A stretch of 10,090 nucleotides of DNA, taken from the NCBI GenBank assembly GCA_902496125.1, contig CABUZU010000071.1, positions 1 through 10,090 of the forward strand, written 5' to 3'. The position numbers and the translations under genes were made by a program. Positions 1-7,147 of the stretch are shown here, one piece after another (the stretch's first letter is position 1; each line of letters starts with the position of its first letter). The notes under the pieces are model-generated. The model was given only the letters and a program-made list of their open reading frames with translations. It was not told the origin of the DNA and ran no database searches. Origin of the DNA: an uncultured Lachnospiraceae bacterium (GTDB lineage: Bacteria; Bacillota; Clostridia; Lachnospirales; Lachnospiraceae).

Positions 1-19
1 TAACTTATACATTAAGTTA
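1..19. repeat. Short inverted repeat at window edge
   Basis: A perfect 7-bp inverted repeat, TAACTTA (1-7) and TAAGTTA (13-19), is separated by TACAT. It could be a small hairpin or a protein-binding palindrome. Because it touches the window edge, its outer limits and the gene it serves cannot be seen. It is not the same as the GTTAAC operators near the TetR gene. Confidence 0.3.
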
Positions 20-164
20 TGTGGCGAAAATTAGAACCGTTCTGTTCTAGAAAAATCCACTCCATTACAATGGTTTTGGCAGATTCATATTATAACTGGT
101 TTTATTTAATTTTGCAACTATTTTTTATCTTGCATCAATTTTTCTTGAAGTTTTATAGCTTATC

Positions 165-389
165 TTAATTAAAAAGCAAAGCCGTTGCTAAAATTACAAT
201 GATTTGAATATTACTAGACTTTACAATATTATTACGTACATCTACTACTTGCTCGCCAATTATGCCCTGTTTGTTCGAACGTAAATTGCCGAGTAGTTCC
301 CTCTCGGTCTCTTTAGTTTCTTACTTTGTACTACATCCTGTCACCATAAGGATTAATAGTAAATATAATATCCATACCCTTTTTTTCTT
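165..389 (-). pseudogene. Decayed small lipoprotein gene
   Basis: Read on the minus strand from 389, one frame gives a textbook lipoprotein signal: three lysines and an arginine, a hydrophobic stretch (WILYLLLILM), then the lipobox V-T-G-C with the cysteine codon at 333-335, followed by S-T-K. The frame then hits TAA at 321-323. It continues for 51 more codons without a stop (polar start, then an IQIIVILATALLF hydrophobic end) to a TAA at 165-167. No ATG, GTG or TTG lies between the lysine run and the stop codons just upstream (TAG at 390-392), and no ribosome site is visible, so the start is also lost. Seen directly: signal-like sequence, missing start, internal stop. Inferred: remnant of a short secreted lipoprotein. 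The family is not recognised. Chance resemblance in AT-rich DNA is the main alternative. Confidence 0.4.
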
Positions 390-562
390 CTATTAATATT
401 CTAACACTTTTTAGAAATTTTACAATTCTTTTTGAATTTAGACACACCTAATTCACCTCTTTTTTTTATAATACAATTATCAATAAACAAAGAGGTCGGT
501 AATGGTATCGATTCACTCATATGGTTGCTGAGCCTCGACAAAAAATTCCGAATAGTTTACAT
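390..562. other. Gene-free AT-rich stretch after the atp operon
   Basis: No convincing gene is present. A weak minus-strand promoter-like pair (TTGTAA at 420-425, 16 bp, TAGAAT at 398-403) would point into the decayed lipoprotein remnant and may be its relic promoter. A ribosome-site-like AGAGGTG on the minus strand near 455-461 precedes only a very short open frame. Short open frames on both strands here overlap each other and show no family features. Confidence 0.4.
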
Positions 563-597
563 AAAAAAAAGAACGGTCCATTTAGAACCGTTCTTTT
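563..597 (-). terminator. Rho-independent terminator of the atp operon
   Basis: On the minus strand the arms at 597-585 (AAAAGAACGGTTC) and 579-567 form a 13-bp stem with one G-U pair and the 5-base loop TAAAT. An unbroken run of eight T (570-563) overlaps and follows the stem. It begins immediately after the atpC stop codon (598-600), which is compact but normal for an operon end. Confidence 0.92.
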
Positions 598-1011
598 CTA
601 TTTTCCAGAAGTTGCCTTCAATCTTGCCATAGCTCTTGCTAACGATGCTCTCGAATGATAATATTCTTGAATACTCTGTTTTTGACGAAGCTGCTCTTGT
701 GCCCTTTCTTTGGCTTCTCTGGCTCTTGATACATCGATTTCTTCTGGACGTTCTGCTGTTTCGACTAGTAGAGTAACACGATTGTTAAAAATCTCAACAA
801 ATCCCATTCCAACTACTGCATTCTCCCAGCAATCGCTACCTTCTTCTTTAAATTTCATCTGTCCTTCATCAATGGCAATGACCATATCCTCATGACGAGC
901 CAATATTTCCTTTTGTCCATCGGAACACGGAACAATAATTGACTGACATCTTCCTGAGTAGAACACGCGATTTGCAGCTATTACCTTTAAATAAAATGTA
1001 TTAGTCGCCAT
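598..1011 (-). CDS. atpC: ATP synthase F1 epsilon subunit
   Basis: Epsilon subunit of the F1 sector. It sits on the gamma shaft at the cytoplasmic face and can brake ATP hydrolysis. The 137-aa length is normal. Residues 1-88 form the beta-sandwich domain, with the family-typical pattern of an early F-Y-x-G turn, an E-I-L-A-R-H segment near 35-40 and a V-V-G-x-G-F strand near 66-71. Residues 90-137 are the two-helix C-terminal arm. The arm carries I-D-V-S-R-A (92-97) and A-R-A-M-A-R-L (125-131), resembling the ATP-binding arginine motifs known from Bacillus epsilon, so ATP-sensitive inhibition is plausible but inferred. The ATG at 1011 follows AAAGG at about 8 bp. It is the last gene of the operon, 13 bp after atpD, and its stop abuts the terminator. 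Confidence 0.96.
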   Translation of the reverse strand: MATNTFYLKVIAANRVFYSGRCQSIIVPCSDGQKEILARHEDMVIAIDEGQMKFKEEGSDCWENAVVGMGFVEIFNNRVTLLVETAERPEEIDVSRAREAKERAQEQLRQKQSIQEYYHSRASLARAMARLKATSGK

Positions 1012-1024
1012 ATGCTTTGCCTTT

Positions 1025-2416
1025 CTATTTCTGCATTGTCTTAGCCTTTTCTTTGACGTCTTCGATTGTTCCTACATTAAAGAATGCATTTTCCGGATAT
1101 TCATCCATCTCTCCATCAATAATCGCTTTAAATCCTCTAATTGTCTGTGCTACAGGAACATATACGCCCTTAACCCCTGTAAAATTTTCAGCTACATGGA
1201 ATGGCTGGGACAAAAACTTTTGAATCTTTCTTGCTCTAAATACTAAAAGCTTATCTTCATCAGCTAATTCTTCCATACCTAAAATGGTAATAATATCTTG
1301 TAATTCTTTGTACTTTTGAAGAATTTCCTGTACTTTTCTAGCTACCTGATAATGTTCTTCTCCTACAATATCGGGCTCAAGAATACGTGAAGTAGATTCA
1401 AGAGGGTCTACTGCTGGATAAATTCCTTGTTCAACAATTTTTCTTGAAAGTACCGTTGTTGCATCTAGATGAGCAAATGTGGTTGCTGGTGCTGGGTCGG
1501 TAAGGTCATCTGCTGGTACATATACTGCTTGTACAGAAGTTACAGAACCCTTCTTTGTTGAAGCAATTCTTTCCTGAAGTTCACCCATTTCTGTTGCCAA
1601 GGTTGGCTGATATCCTACCGCTGATGGCATACGTCCTAAAAGTGCTGAAACTTCAGAACCTGCCTGTGTAAAACGGAAAATATTATCGATGAATAGCAAT
1701 ACATTTTGATGCTTTTCATCTCTAAAATATTCTGCCATAGTAAGCCCTGTTTCGGCCACACGCATACGAGCTCCCGGTGGCTCATTCATCTGTCCAAACA
1801 CTAATGCAGTCTTTTCTAAAACCCCTGACTCTTTCATTTCAGTCCAAAGGTCATTTCCTTCTCTAGAACGTTCTCCAACTCCGGTAAATATAGAATAACC
1901 GCCATGTTCCGTTGCAATATTACTGATTAATTCCTGAATAAGAACGGTCTTTCCTACTCCGGCACCACCGAAAAGTCCAATCTTTCCGCCCTTAGCATAA
2001 GGAGCAAGTAAATCAATAACTTTAATTCCAGTTTCTAGAATTTCTTCTGCTGGATTTTGTTCTTCAAATGTTGGTGGTTCTCTGTGAATTTCCCATTTAG
2101 GTGCGGTTTTTAACTGCTCTCCACCATCAATTGCCTCGCCAAGTACATTAAATAATCTTCCAAGAACTTCTTCTCCTACAGGAGTTTTTATACCACTTCC
2201 TGTAGCAGTTACTTCCATATCTCTTGAAAGTCCTTCACTTGAGGCAAGCATAATACATCTTACGGTATTATTTCCAATATGTTGTGCGACTTCCATCACA
2301 CTTTTTTTATCACCATTTAAAACTTCTAATGCGTCTCTGATTGCCGGTAAGTTCTGATCTTCAAACTCCACATCGACAACAGGACCCATAACCTGAATAA
2401 TTTTTCCTGTATTCAT
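1025..2416 (-). CDS. atpD: ATP synthase F1 beta subunit (catalytic)
   Basis: Catalytic subunit of F1, carrying the three ATP-forming sites. At 463 aa it is full length. The N-terminal beta-barrel begins T-G-K-I-I-Q-V-M-G-P-V-V-D-V. Walker A is GGAGVGKT (about 150-157). G-E-R-S-R-E-G-N-D-L follows with the catalytic glutamate near 182. Walker B lies in V-L-L-F-I-D-N-I-F-R-F. G-Y-Q-P-T-L and the alpha/beta signature P-A-V-D-P-L-E-S-T-S are intact. The torque-transmitting DELSEED loop reads M-E-E-L-A-D-E-D. I start at the ATG at 2414-2416 rather than the TTG one codon upstream, because GTAGG sits 7 bp before the ATG. The gap to atpG is 8 bp and to atpC 13 bp. Confidence 0.98.
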   Translation of the reverse strand: MNTGKIIQVMGPVVDVEFEDQNLPAIRDALEVLNGDKKSVMEVAQHIGNNTVRCIMLASSEGLSRDMEVTATGSGIKTPVGEEVLGRLFNVLGEAIDGGEQLKTAPKWEIHREPPTFEEQNPAEEILETGIKVIDLLAPYAKGGKIGLFGGAGVGKTVLIQELISNIATEHGGYSIFTGVGERSREGNDLWTEMKESGVLEKTALVFGQMNEPPGARMRVAETGLTMAEYFRDEKHQNVLLFIDNIFRFTQAGSEVSALLGRMPSAVGYQPTLATEMGELQERIASTKKGSVTSVQAVYVPADDLTDPAPATTFAHLDATTVLSRKIVEQGIYPAVDPLESTSRILEPDIVGEEHYQVARKVQEILQKYKELQDIITILGMEELADEDKLLVFRARKIQKFLSQPFHVAENFTGVKGVYVPVAQTIRGFKAIIDGEMDEYPENAFFNVGTIEDVKEKAKTMQK

Positions 2417-2424
2417 CAAAAAGC

Positions 2425-3315
2425 CTACTTTCTTTTCCTCTTTTGCGATTTCGCTCCTGCTATTACTTCTGTAATTTCTTGCGTAATCGCTGCCTGTCTG
2501 GCACGGTTATAAAGAATATCTAACTCTGCAAGCACTTCACGCGCACTCTTTGATGCTGCTTCCATCGCCACCATTCTGGCATTTTGTTCACATGAAAACG
2601 ATTCAACAAGTGCACCATAAATAAATCCAACAACATAGTTTGGTACAATACGATCCATAACTGCCATTGGCGATGGCTTAAATGCCAATTCCTCTCTAGG
2701 AACATCTAATGGAAGTTTCATAGCAAAGTCTGATTTTTTTAAAGGAAGTAACTGTGAAATCTTCGTTTCTTCCTGAATGGCATTGACCATACTTGTATAA
2801 ATGATATAGACCTCATCTAATTGTTCATGCACATATAAGTCCAAAATTTCCTCGGCAATATTTCTGGCACGGCTAAGGGTTGGATTCTGAACAGTGTAAT
2901 GAAACTGCTTCTCAATCGGTATTCCCTGCTTTTCAAAATAGTGACGACCAAGTTCTCCAAGTACGAATAACAGACGATTCGGATGCTGTTTCATATGTTC
3001 CTCGGCCAGCTTTAATACATTATGGTTATACGAACCGGCAAGTCCTTTATCTGCCGTAATTACAATATATCCAACCTTTCTCTCTTCAACCGATTTGTCA
3101 TCATTACTTTTAAAGAAGATATCCTCCATATCAGGAAGATGTCTAAGTATTCGACTCATTTCCGACTGCAAAGTATAAAAATAAGGTTCTGTATCTTCTA
3201 ACATTTTTTTTGACTTTTTTAGCTTAGAAGAGGAAATCATATACATAGCATTGGTAATTTTTAATGTATCATTGATACTTTTTATTCTATCTTGTATTTC
3301 CTTCGTATTTGCCAT
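2425..3315 (-). CDS. atpG: ATP synthase F1 gamma subunit (rotor shaft)
   Basis: Central shaft of F1, rotating inside the alpha3-beta3 hexamer and linking it to the c-ring. The 296 aa are of normal length. Both ends show the conserved coiled-coil helices: the N-terminus (I-x-D-R-I-K-S-I-N-D-T-L-K-I-T-N-A-M) and the C-terminus (A-R-M-V-A-M-E-A-A-S, then Y-N-R-A-R-Q-A-A-I-T-Q-E-I-T-E-V). The middle is the variable Rossmann-like domain with the recognisable T-A-D-K-G-L-A-G-S-Y-N motif near 86-96. A very basic tail (KSQKRKRK) extends slightly past the usual end. The ATG at 3315 has a modest AGGTAG upstream. It lies 12 bp after atpA and 8 bp before atpD. Confidence 0.98.
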   Translation of the reverse strand: MANTKEIQDRIKSINDTLKITNAMYMISSSKLKKSKKMLEDTEPYFYTLQSEMSRILRHLPDMEDIFFKSNDDKSVEERKVGYIVITADKGLAGSYNHNVLKLAEEHMKQHPNRLLFVLGELGRHYFEKQGIPIEKQFHYTVQNPTLSRARNIAEEILDLYVHEQLDEVYIIYTSMVNAIQEETKISQLLPLKKSDFAMKLPLDVPREELAFKPSPMAVMDRIVPNYVVGFIYGALVESFSCEQNARMVAMEAASKSAREVLAELDILYNRARQAAITQEITEVIAGAKSQKRKRK

Positions 3316-3327
3316 AATACTACCTAC

Positions 3328-4827
3328 TTACTTTTTAAACTCTTTTGCTGCTTCTATAATCTTTCCTACAAGCTCATCATCAATTGTCTTTTTCTCTTCA
3401 ATCTCTTTTCCGAGTTCTGGATGAGAAAGATCTAAGTAAGAAAGAATTTCACTCTGATATTTTTTAATTTCTTTTACTTCTATTTCATCAAATATTCCAT
3501 TGTTGGCTAAACAAAGAGTCATTACTTGCTCATGTAGTGACAATGGATGACAAAGAGGCTGTTTTAATAATTCCATTAATGCCTTTCCATGTCTTAACTG
3601 AGATTTTGTTGCTTCATCTAAGTCAGAAGAAAACTGAGTAAATACTTCCATCTCTCTATACTGTGCTAAATCAATACGAATACTTCCTGATGCTTTCTTC
3701 ATTGCTTTCGTCTGAGCAGCACCACCAACTCTGGATACGGAAAGTCCTACGTTTACCGCTGGTCTCATTCCAGAATTAAAGAGATTACTTTCTAGGAAAA
3801 TTTGTCCATCGGTAATAGAAATTACATTTGTTTGAATATAAGCAGATACATCTCCTGCCTGTGTCTCGATAATTGGAAGTGCAGTTATAGAACCTCCACC
3901 TAACTCATCATTTAATCGACTTGAACGTTCAAGTAATCTTGAGTGAAGGTAGAATACATCTCCCGGATAAGCTTCACGTCCTGGTGAACGCTCAAGCAAT
4001 AAAGATAAAGCTCGATAAGCTACTGCATGTTTAGAAAGATCATCATATACAATCAATACATCTTTTCCTTTATGCATGAAATACTCAGCCATCGCTGTTC
4101 CTGCATAAGGAGCAATATATTGAAGGGATGCTGGATCACTTGCTGTTGATGAAAGTACAATTGAATAATCCATTGCATCGTATTTCTTAAGTGTTGACAC
4201 AATCTTTGCAACAGTAGACGCTTTTTGTCCAATTGCTACATAAATACAAATGACATCTTTTCCTTTTTGATTAATAATCGTATCTGTTGCAATTGATGTC
4301 TTACCTGTTTGACGGTCACCAATAATTAGTTCTCTTTGTCCACGTCCGATAGGAAACATCGAATCAATCGATAGGATTCCTGTCTCAAGTGGAGTATTTA
4401 CCGATTTTCTATCGACAATGCCTGGTGCATCTTCTTCGATTGGGCGATAATCTTCTTCTTTAATTTCCCCATTTCCATCGATTGGCTCACCAAGAGCATT
4501 AATAATTCTTCCAATAAATTTTTCACCAACGGGAATACCCGCTTTTTTCTTTGTTCTTACTACTTTAGTCTCTTCATGAATGCCCGTATCTCGTCCAAAA
4601 AGAATTACTCCAATTTCATTTTGACGGATATCTTGAACCATTCCCTTTACTCCGTTATCAAATACTACGATTTCGCCATACATTGCATGGTCAATTCCAT
4701 ATACGGTAGCAATTCCATCGCCAACCCATATTACTTCTCCGGTTTCACGACTTTCGGTATCAAAGTCAATGTTCTCGATCTCGTTTTGAATAATGGAGAT
4801 TATATCTGTTGCACTAATTGCACCCAC
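3328..4827 (-). CDS. atpA: ATP synthase F1 alpha subunit
   Basis: Non-catalytic nucleotide-binding subunit of F1. With the start chosen here it is 499 aa, close to the usual length. Walker A is GDRQTGKT (about 170-177). Walker B lies in D-V-L-I-V-Y-D-D-L. The arginine finger sits in V-G-L-S-V-S-R-V-G-G-A-A-Q (R near 366). P-G-R-E-A-Y-P-G-D-V-F-Y is intact. A longer reading from the GTG at 4834-4836 adds three residues, but that GTG lies within the ribosome site itself. The GTG at 4825-4827 is 8 bp from AGGAGG (4836-4841) and places the N-terminus where the family usually starts, so I choose it. The upstream atpH stop (4833-4835) overlaps the tail of this ribosome site, which suggests translational coupling. 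Confidence 0.97.
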   Translation of the reverse strand: MGAISATDIISIIQNEIENIDFDTESRETGEVIWVGDGIATVYGIDHAMYGEIVVFDNGVKGMVQDIRQNEIGVILFGRDTGIHEETKVVRTKKKAGIPVGEKFIGRIINALGEPIDGNGEIKEEDYRPIEEDAPGIVDRKSVNTPLETGILSIDSMFPIGRGQRELIIGDRQTGKTSIATDTIINQKGKDVICIYVAIGQKASTVAKIVSTLKKYDAMDYSIVLSSTASDPASLQYIAPYAGTAMAEYFMHKGKDVLIVYDDLSKHAVAYRALSLLLERSPGREAYPGDVFYLHSRLLERSSRLNDELGGGSITALPIIETQAGDVSAYIQTNVISITDGQIFLESNLFNSGMRPAVNVGLSVSRVGGAAQTKAMKKASGSIRIDLAQYREMEVFTQFSSDLDEATKSQLRHGKALMELLKQPLCHPLSLHEQVMTLCLANNGIFDEIEVKEIKKYQSEILSYLDLSHPELGKEIEEKKTIDDELVGKIIEAAKEFKK

Positions 4828-4841
4828 AGGGCTCACCTCCT
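4825..4841 (-). promoter_or_regulatory. Ribosome binding site deciding the atpA start
   Basis: AGGAGG on the minus strand occupies 4841-4836, followed by 8 bases and GTG at 4827-4825. The alternative GTG at 4836-4834 forms a GTGA overlap with the atpH stop but has no spacing from AGGAGG, so it cannot use that site. This favours the downstream GTG. Confidence 0.75.
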
Positions 4842-5351
4842 GGTCAATTTTCTTTCAAGCTGACGAAGTTGTCCTTCATAACTTCTATCGCACTCTTTAT
4901 GTAAAGTCTTGATCATATAGCCTCCTAAAAGAGAGGTATCAATCGTTTGCGTTAAGTCTATTTTTTCACCCGGATATTTACTTTTTAACAGCTGCATTGC
5001 TTTCTCTACGGTATCCTTTGATGCTTTTTCTGCTGTAATAAGTTTTGCACGAAGGATATGATTTTTCTTATCCCATAAGTAATAAAAAGCATCAAATATG
5101 TCTTTCATTTGTCCGCAGTTTCCCAACTTACACATGATTTTAATAAAATCAATGATTATCTTGGGCGTATTTTCTAAAGTAAATATTTTCTGGATGATAT
5201 CATATTTCTTATTTAATGATAAGGTTGGATTCTCAAGCGTTTCTTGAAGCTTGGGAGTCATAAAAAAAATCTCTTGTGCCCTTTCTACATCCTGACGATT
5301 AACAGACAGTTGATACAAAACTATGGCACTATTTACTGCGGTTTGCGTCAT
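4833..5351 (-). CDS. atpH: ATP synthase F1 delta subunit
   Basis: Delta subunit, the top of the peripheral stalk, joining alpha to the b dimer. The chosen ATG (5349-5351) gives 172 aa, normal for the family. GTG codons at 5360 and 5354 lie further upstream, but AGGTGA sits 5 bp before the ATG, so the ATG is preferred. The N-terminal helical bundle is poorly conserved, as usual (A-V-N-S-A-I-V-L-Y-Q-L near 5-15). The C-terminal signature is clear: I-D-T-S-L-L-G-G-Y near 137-145, then G-Q-L-R-Q-L-E-R-K-L. Its first 23 bases overlap the end of atpF in another frame, indicating coupled translation. Confidence 0.95.
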   Translation of the reverse strand: MTQTAVNSAIVLYQLSVNRQDVERAQEIFFMTPKLQETLENPTLSLNKKYDIIQKIFTLENTPKIIIDFIKIMCKLGNCGQMKDIFDAFYYLWDKKNHILRAKLITAEKASKDTVEKAMQLLKSKYPGEKIDLTQTIDTSLLGGYMIKTLHKECDRSYEGQLRQLERKLTRR

Positions 5352-5781
5352 CACTATCACCTGTCTCTATAATTTTTCTAGCTGCGATAACCGCCAGCTT
5401 TGCGATTTGTTCTTGTGCTGCCTTTGTTGCCTTTTCCTGCTCACTGGTAATATCCGCTTTTGCTTTTTCAAGCATATGGTCTGCCTGTTTTCTTGTAATC
5501 TCAAGCGTTTCTTTCTGCTTAGCTTTCGCTCTTTCCTTCGCATCAAGAATAATTTGATTTGCCTCAGCTTTCGCACTCTCTAATTTCTTCTCATAATCAT
5601 TTTTAAGTGCATTGGCATCATCTAACTTCTTTTCTGCGTCTGAAAATTGCTGTTGTATATTCTCTTCTCTTTGATTAATTACCGCCATTACTCGGTCAAA
5701 CAGAAATCTTTTGAAAATCCAGTACAGGAAAAGCAGATTGACTACCGTCCACATGATATTCCATGGATCAATTTTCAACAT
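5329..5781 (-). CDS. atpF: ATP synthase Fo b subunit (peripheral stalk)
   Basis: Membrane-anchored peripheral stalk subunit that holds F1 still against rotation. 150 aa is slightly short for a bacterial b subunit (often about 160-170), with the shortening at the C-terminus. One N-terminal membrane helix (about residues 8-28, W-N-I-M-W-T-V-V-N-L-L-F-L-Y-W-I-F) is followed by a long alanine-, lysine- and glutamate-rich coiled coil to about residue 140. Conserved features include R-F-L-F near 25-28 and I-N-Q-R-E-E-N-I near 35-42. The ATG at 5781 follows AGGAAG at 7 bp. A single b gene is present, so the stalk should be a b2 homodimer. The end overlaps atpH. Confidence 0.96.
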   Translation of the reverse strand: MLKIDPWNIMWTVVNLLFLYWIFKRFLFDRVMAVINQREENIQQQFSDAEKKLDDANALKNDYEKKLESAKAEANQIILDAKERAKAKQKETLEITRKQADHMLEKAKADITSEQEKATKAAQEQIAKLAVIAARKIIETGDSDDANRSK

Positions 5782-5811
5782 TGCTTTATCTTCCTTTCTG
5801 TTTTGGTTTAA

Positions 5812-6036
5812 TTATTTAAGAAAGAGAATGATAAGTAATGCAATAACAAAACCATAAATAGCCGTTGCTTCGGCAAGTGCACATCCTAAAAGAAGTGCTT
5901 TAGAAATTTTACCTTCTGCTTCTGGCTGTCTAGCAATTGCATCTACTGCACTACTTGTTGCTTTACCAATTCCGATTCCTGCTCCAATTCCTGTTAAAAC
6001 TGCAATTCCTGCTCCAATAGCTATTAATGTTGACAT
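5812..6036 (-). CDS. atpE: ATP synthase Fo c subunit (rotor ring)
   Basis: Proteolipid subunit; a ring of copies carries ions across the membrane. It has 74 aa and two membrane helices joined by the cytoplasmic A-R-Q-P-E-A loop (R36-Q37-P38). The first helix has the GxGxGxGxG packing motif (16-24). The second carries the ion-carrying glutamate E56 in A-L-A-E-A-T-A-I-Y. Compared by eye with the Na+-binding c subunit of Ilyobacter tartaricus (Q32, E65, S66, T67, Y70), the matching residues here are I23, E56, A57, T58 and Y61. Two Na+-binding side chains are therefore absent, which favours H+ coupling by inference. AAGGAG lies 10 bp before the ATG. It is 34 bp from atpB and 30 bp from atpF. Confidence 0.97.
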   Translation of the reverse strand: MSTLIAIGAGIAVLTGIGAGIGIGKATSSAVDAIARQPEAEGKISKALLLGCALAEATAIYGFVIALLIILFLK

Positions 6037-6070
6037 AATGTTTATTCTCCTTATTCTTATTTTTTATTTT

Positions 6071-6757
6071 TTATTCAGTGGCTTCTTTGATAAACAATCC
6101 AGTTAAGAATACAAATACATATGCTTGGATTAATCCATCAAAAATATCAAAATAGCAACTGAATACTGCCGGTAAAATTACCGGAACAAGCATTTTTAAA
6201 AGTTCCATAATTACAAAAGAACCTAATACATTTCCAAATAGTCGCATACAAAGCGATAATGGCTTAATAAAAATTTCCAAAATATTAATTGGTAGTATTA
6301 CCGGCATTGGCTCGGCAAAACTTTTAAGCCATCCTTTTGTTCCCTTAGCTCTAATCCCTGACACTTCAATAAGAACTATACTCATAACAGCAAGTGCTAC
6401 GGTAACATTCATATCTTTTGTGGGGGGCTTGAATCCAAGCAGTCCAATTAGATTGGCGATTCCAATGTAAATGATTACTGTTGAAAGATAAGGAATATAT
6501 TCTTTCCCCTTTTCTCCAACTGTCTCAATAAAGAAATCATCTAAAAATTTTACTGCTGATTCTACAGCGACTTGTCTTCGTGTGGGGTTTTCTACTGAAA
6601 GGTTTCTTCCGAGAAAAAAACACAGAAGAAATACAACAGCCATAATAATCCATGTAACTACTACTGATTCGTATATTGGTATTCCTCCAAATAGTGGAAT
6701 CTTAAATACAACTTCGCAATTCAATTCCTCCAGCAGTCCTTGTACTAGAGCGTCCAT
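6071..6757 (-). CDS. atpB: ATP synthase Fo a subunit (ion channel)
   Basis: Stator membrane subunit forming the ion half-channels against the c-ring. It is 228 aa with the start used here. Five or more hydrophobic segments are visible (about 30-50, 88-108, 117-132, 150-165, 175-200, 207-223). Family landmarks: P-T-K-D-M-N-V-T-V-A-L (112-122); the essential stator arginine R172 in L-C-M-R-L-F-G-N-V-L-G; and Q-A-Y-V-F-V-F-L-T (211-219). The ATG at 6755-6757 has AGGAGG (6764-6769) at a 6-bp spacing. The frame stays open for 34 more codons upstream to a TTG at 6859. That extension contains the operon promoter and is unlike the family N-terminus, so it is not coding. This is the first gene of the operon; no atpI or atpZ lies before it. 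Confidence 0.96.
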   Translation of the reverse strand: MDALVQGLLEELNCEVVFKIPLFGGIPIYESVVVTWIIMAVVFLLCFFLGRNLSVENPTRRQVAVESAVKFLDDFFIETVGEKGKEYIPYLSTVIIYIGIANLIGLLGFKPPTKDMNVTVALAVMSIVLIEVSGIRAKGTKGWLKSFAEPMPVILPINILEIFIKPLSLCMRLFGNVLGSFVIMELLKMLVPVILPAVFSCYFDIFDGLIQAYVFVFLTGLFIKEATE

Positions 6758-6800
6758 TATGTGCCTCCTTTCTTCCATATCGGATTTCATTTCGCGTTTG

Positions 6801-6829
6801 ATTTTAGCCATCTCCATTGAGAATGTCAA
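6801..6829 (-). promoter_or_regulatory. Main sigma-A promoter of the atp operon
   Basis: On the minus strand, a perfect -35 TTGACA (6829-6824), a 17-bp spacer and the -10 TAAAAT (6806-6801, 5 of 6) stand about 45 bp before the atpB ATG. The predicted start near 6794 gives a leader of about 37 bases containing AGGAGG. A-rich runs just upstream of the -35 could act as an UP element. Confidence 0.85.
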
Positions 6830-6859
6830 GATTTCCATTTTTATACTTTTATCACACAA

Positions 6860-7117
6860 ATTTTCGACTTTCTTTATGCAACTTTATTATATTTTTCTTA
6901 TTTTAATGTTTTTTTTTATATGATTTAAATATTGATTTTTTGTATTTTTTATATTTATTTTATTTTTAGATGATTTATAGATAAATTTGCTAAATAATAA
7001 GCTTATATTTTTCTATTTTTTTTACATTCTTTTGCATTGTCTTTTTTTTCACATTCTTTTTACTGTCTTTTATTATAATTTTATGTATTTTTTTTGTGCA
7101 TGATGTATATAAACAAC
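6860..7117. other. Very AT-rich gap upstream of atp operon
   Basis: No gene is seen in either direction. The minus strand is strongly A-rich. It holds a possible second promoter (TGCACA at 7095-7100, 17 bp, TATAAT at 7072-7077), which would give a leader of about 300 bases before atpB; this is weaker evidence than the promoter at 6801-6829. An imperfect tandem repeat lies at 7024-7074. Confidence 0.45.
7024..7074. repeat. Imperfect tandem repeat, two units
   Basis: Two units of about 27 and 24 bp share ACATTCTTTT, 3-4 variable bases, then TGTCTTTT (7024-7050 and 7051-7074). They sit between the possible distal promoter and the main atp promoter. Function is unknown; low-complexity drift is possible. 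Confidence 0.4.
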
Positions 7118-7141
7118 AAAACGACCCTTTCGAGTCGTTTT
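7118..7141 (-). terminator. Rho-independent terminator with GAAA loop
   Basis: On the minus strand the arms AAAACGACTC (7141-7132) and GGGTCGTTTT (7127-7118) form a 10-bp stem with one G-U pair. The loop is GAAA, a GNRA-type tetraloop, and T-rich sequence follows. The plus-strand version has a C-A mismatch at the G-U position, so the hairpin is better suited to ending the leftward gene at 7148-7780. Confidence 0.85.
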
Positions 7142-7147
7142 TTCATC

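Noticed and set aside
31..43. 13-base match to the atpC terminator arm (TTAGAACCGTTCT, also at 582-594)
   Set aside because: One 13-base match within 10 kb is about what chance allows, and no full hairpin with a T run is present at the first copy.
34..47. GAAC-N6-GTTC resembling a Gram-positive SOS box
   Set aside because: The LexA site of Firmicutes has four bases between the half-sites; here there are six, and no SOS gene lies nearby.
432..632. 66-aa plus-strand open frame
   Set aside because: It runs through the atp operon terminator and into the antisense of atpC, has no ribosome site, and has no family-like composition.
6758..6859. 34-residue N-terminal extension of AtpB
   Set aside because: It begins with TTG without a ribosome site, contains the promoter, and the downstream ATG has an ideal AGGAGG spacing and the family-typical N-terminus.
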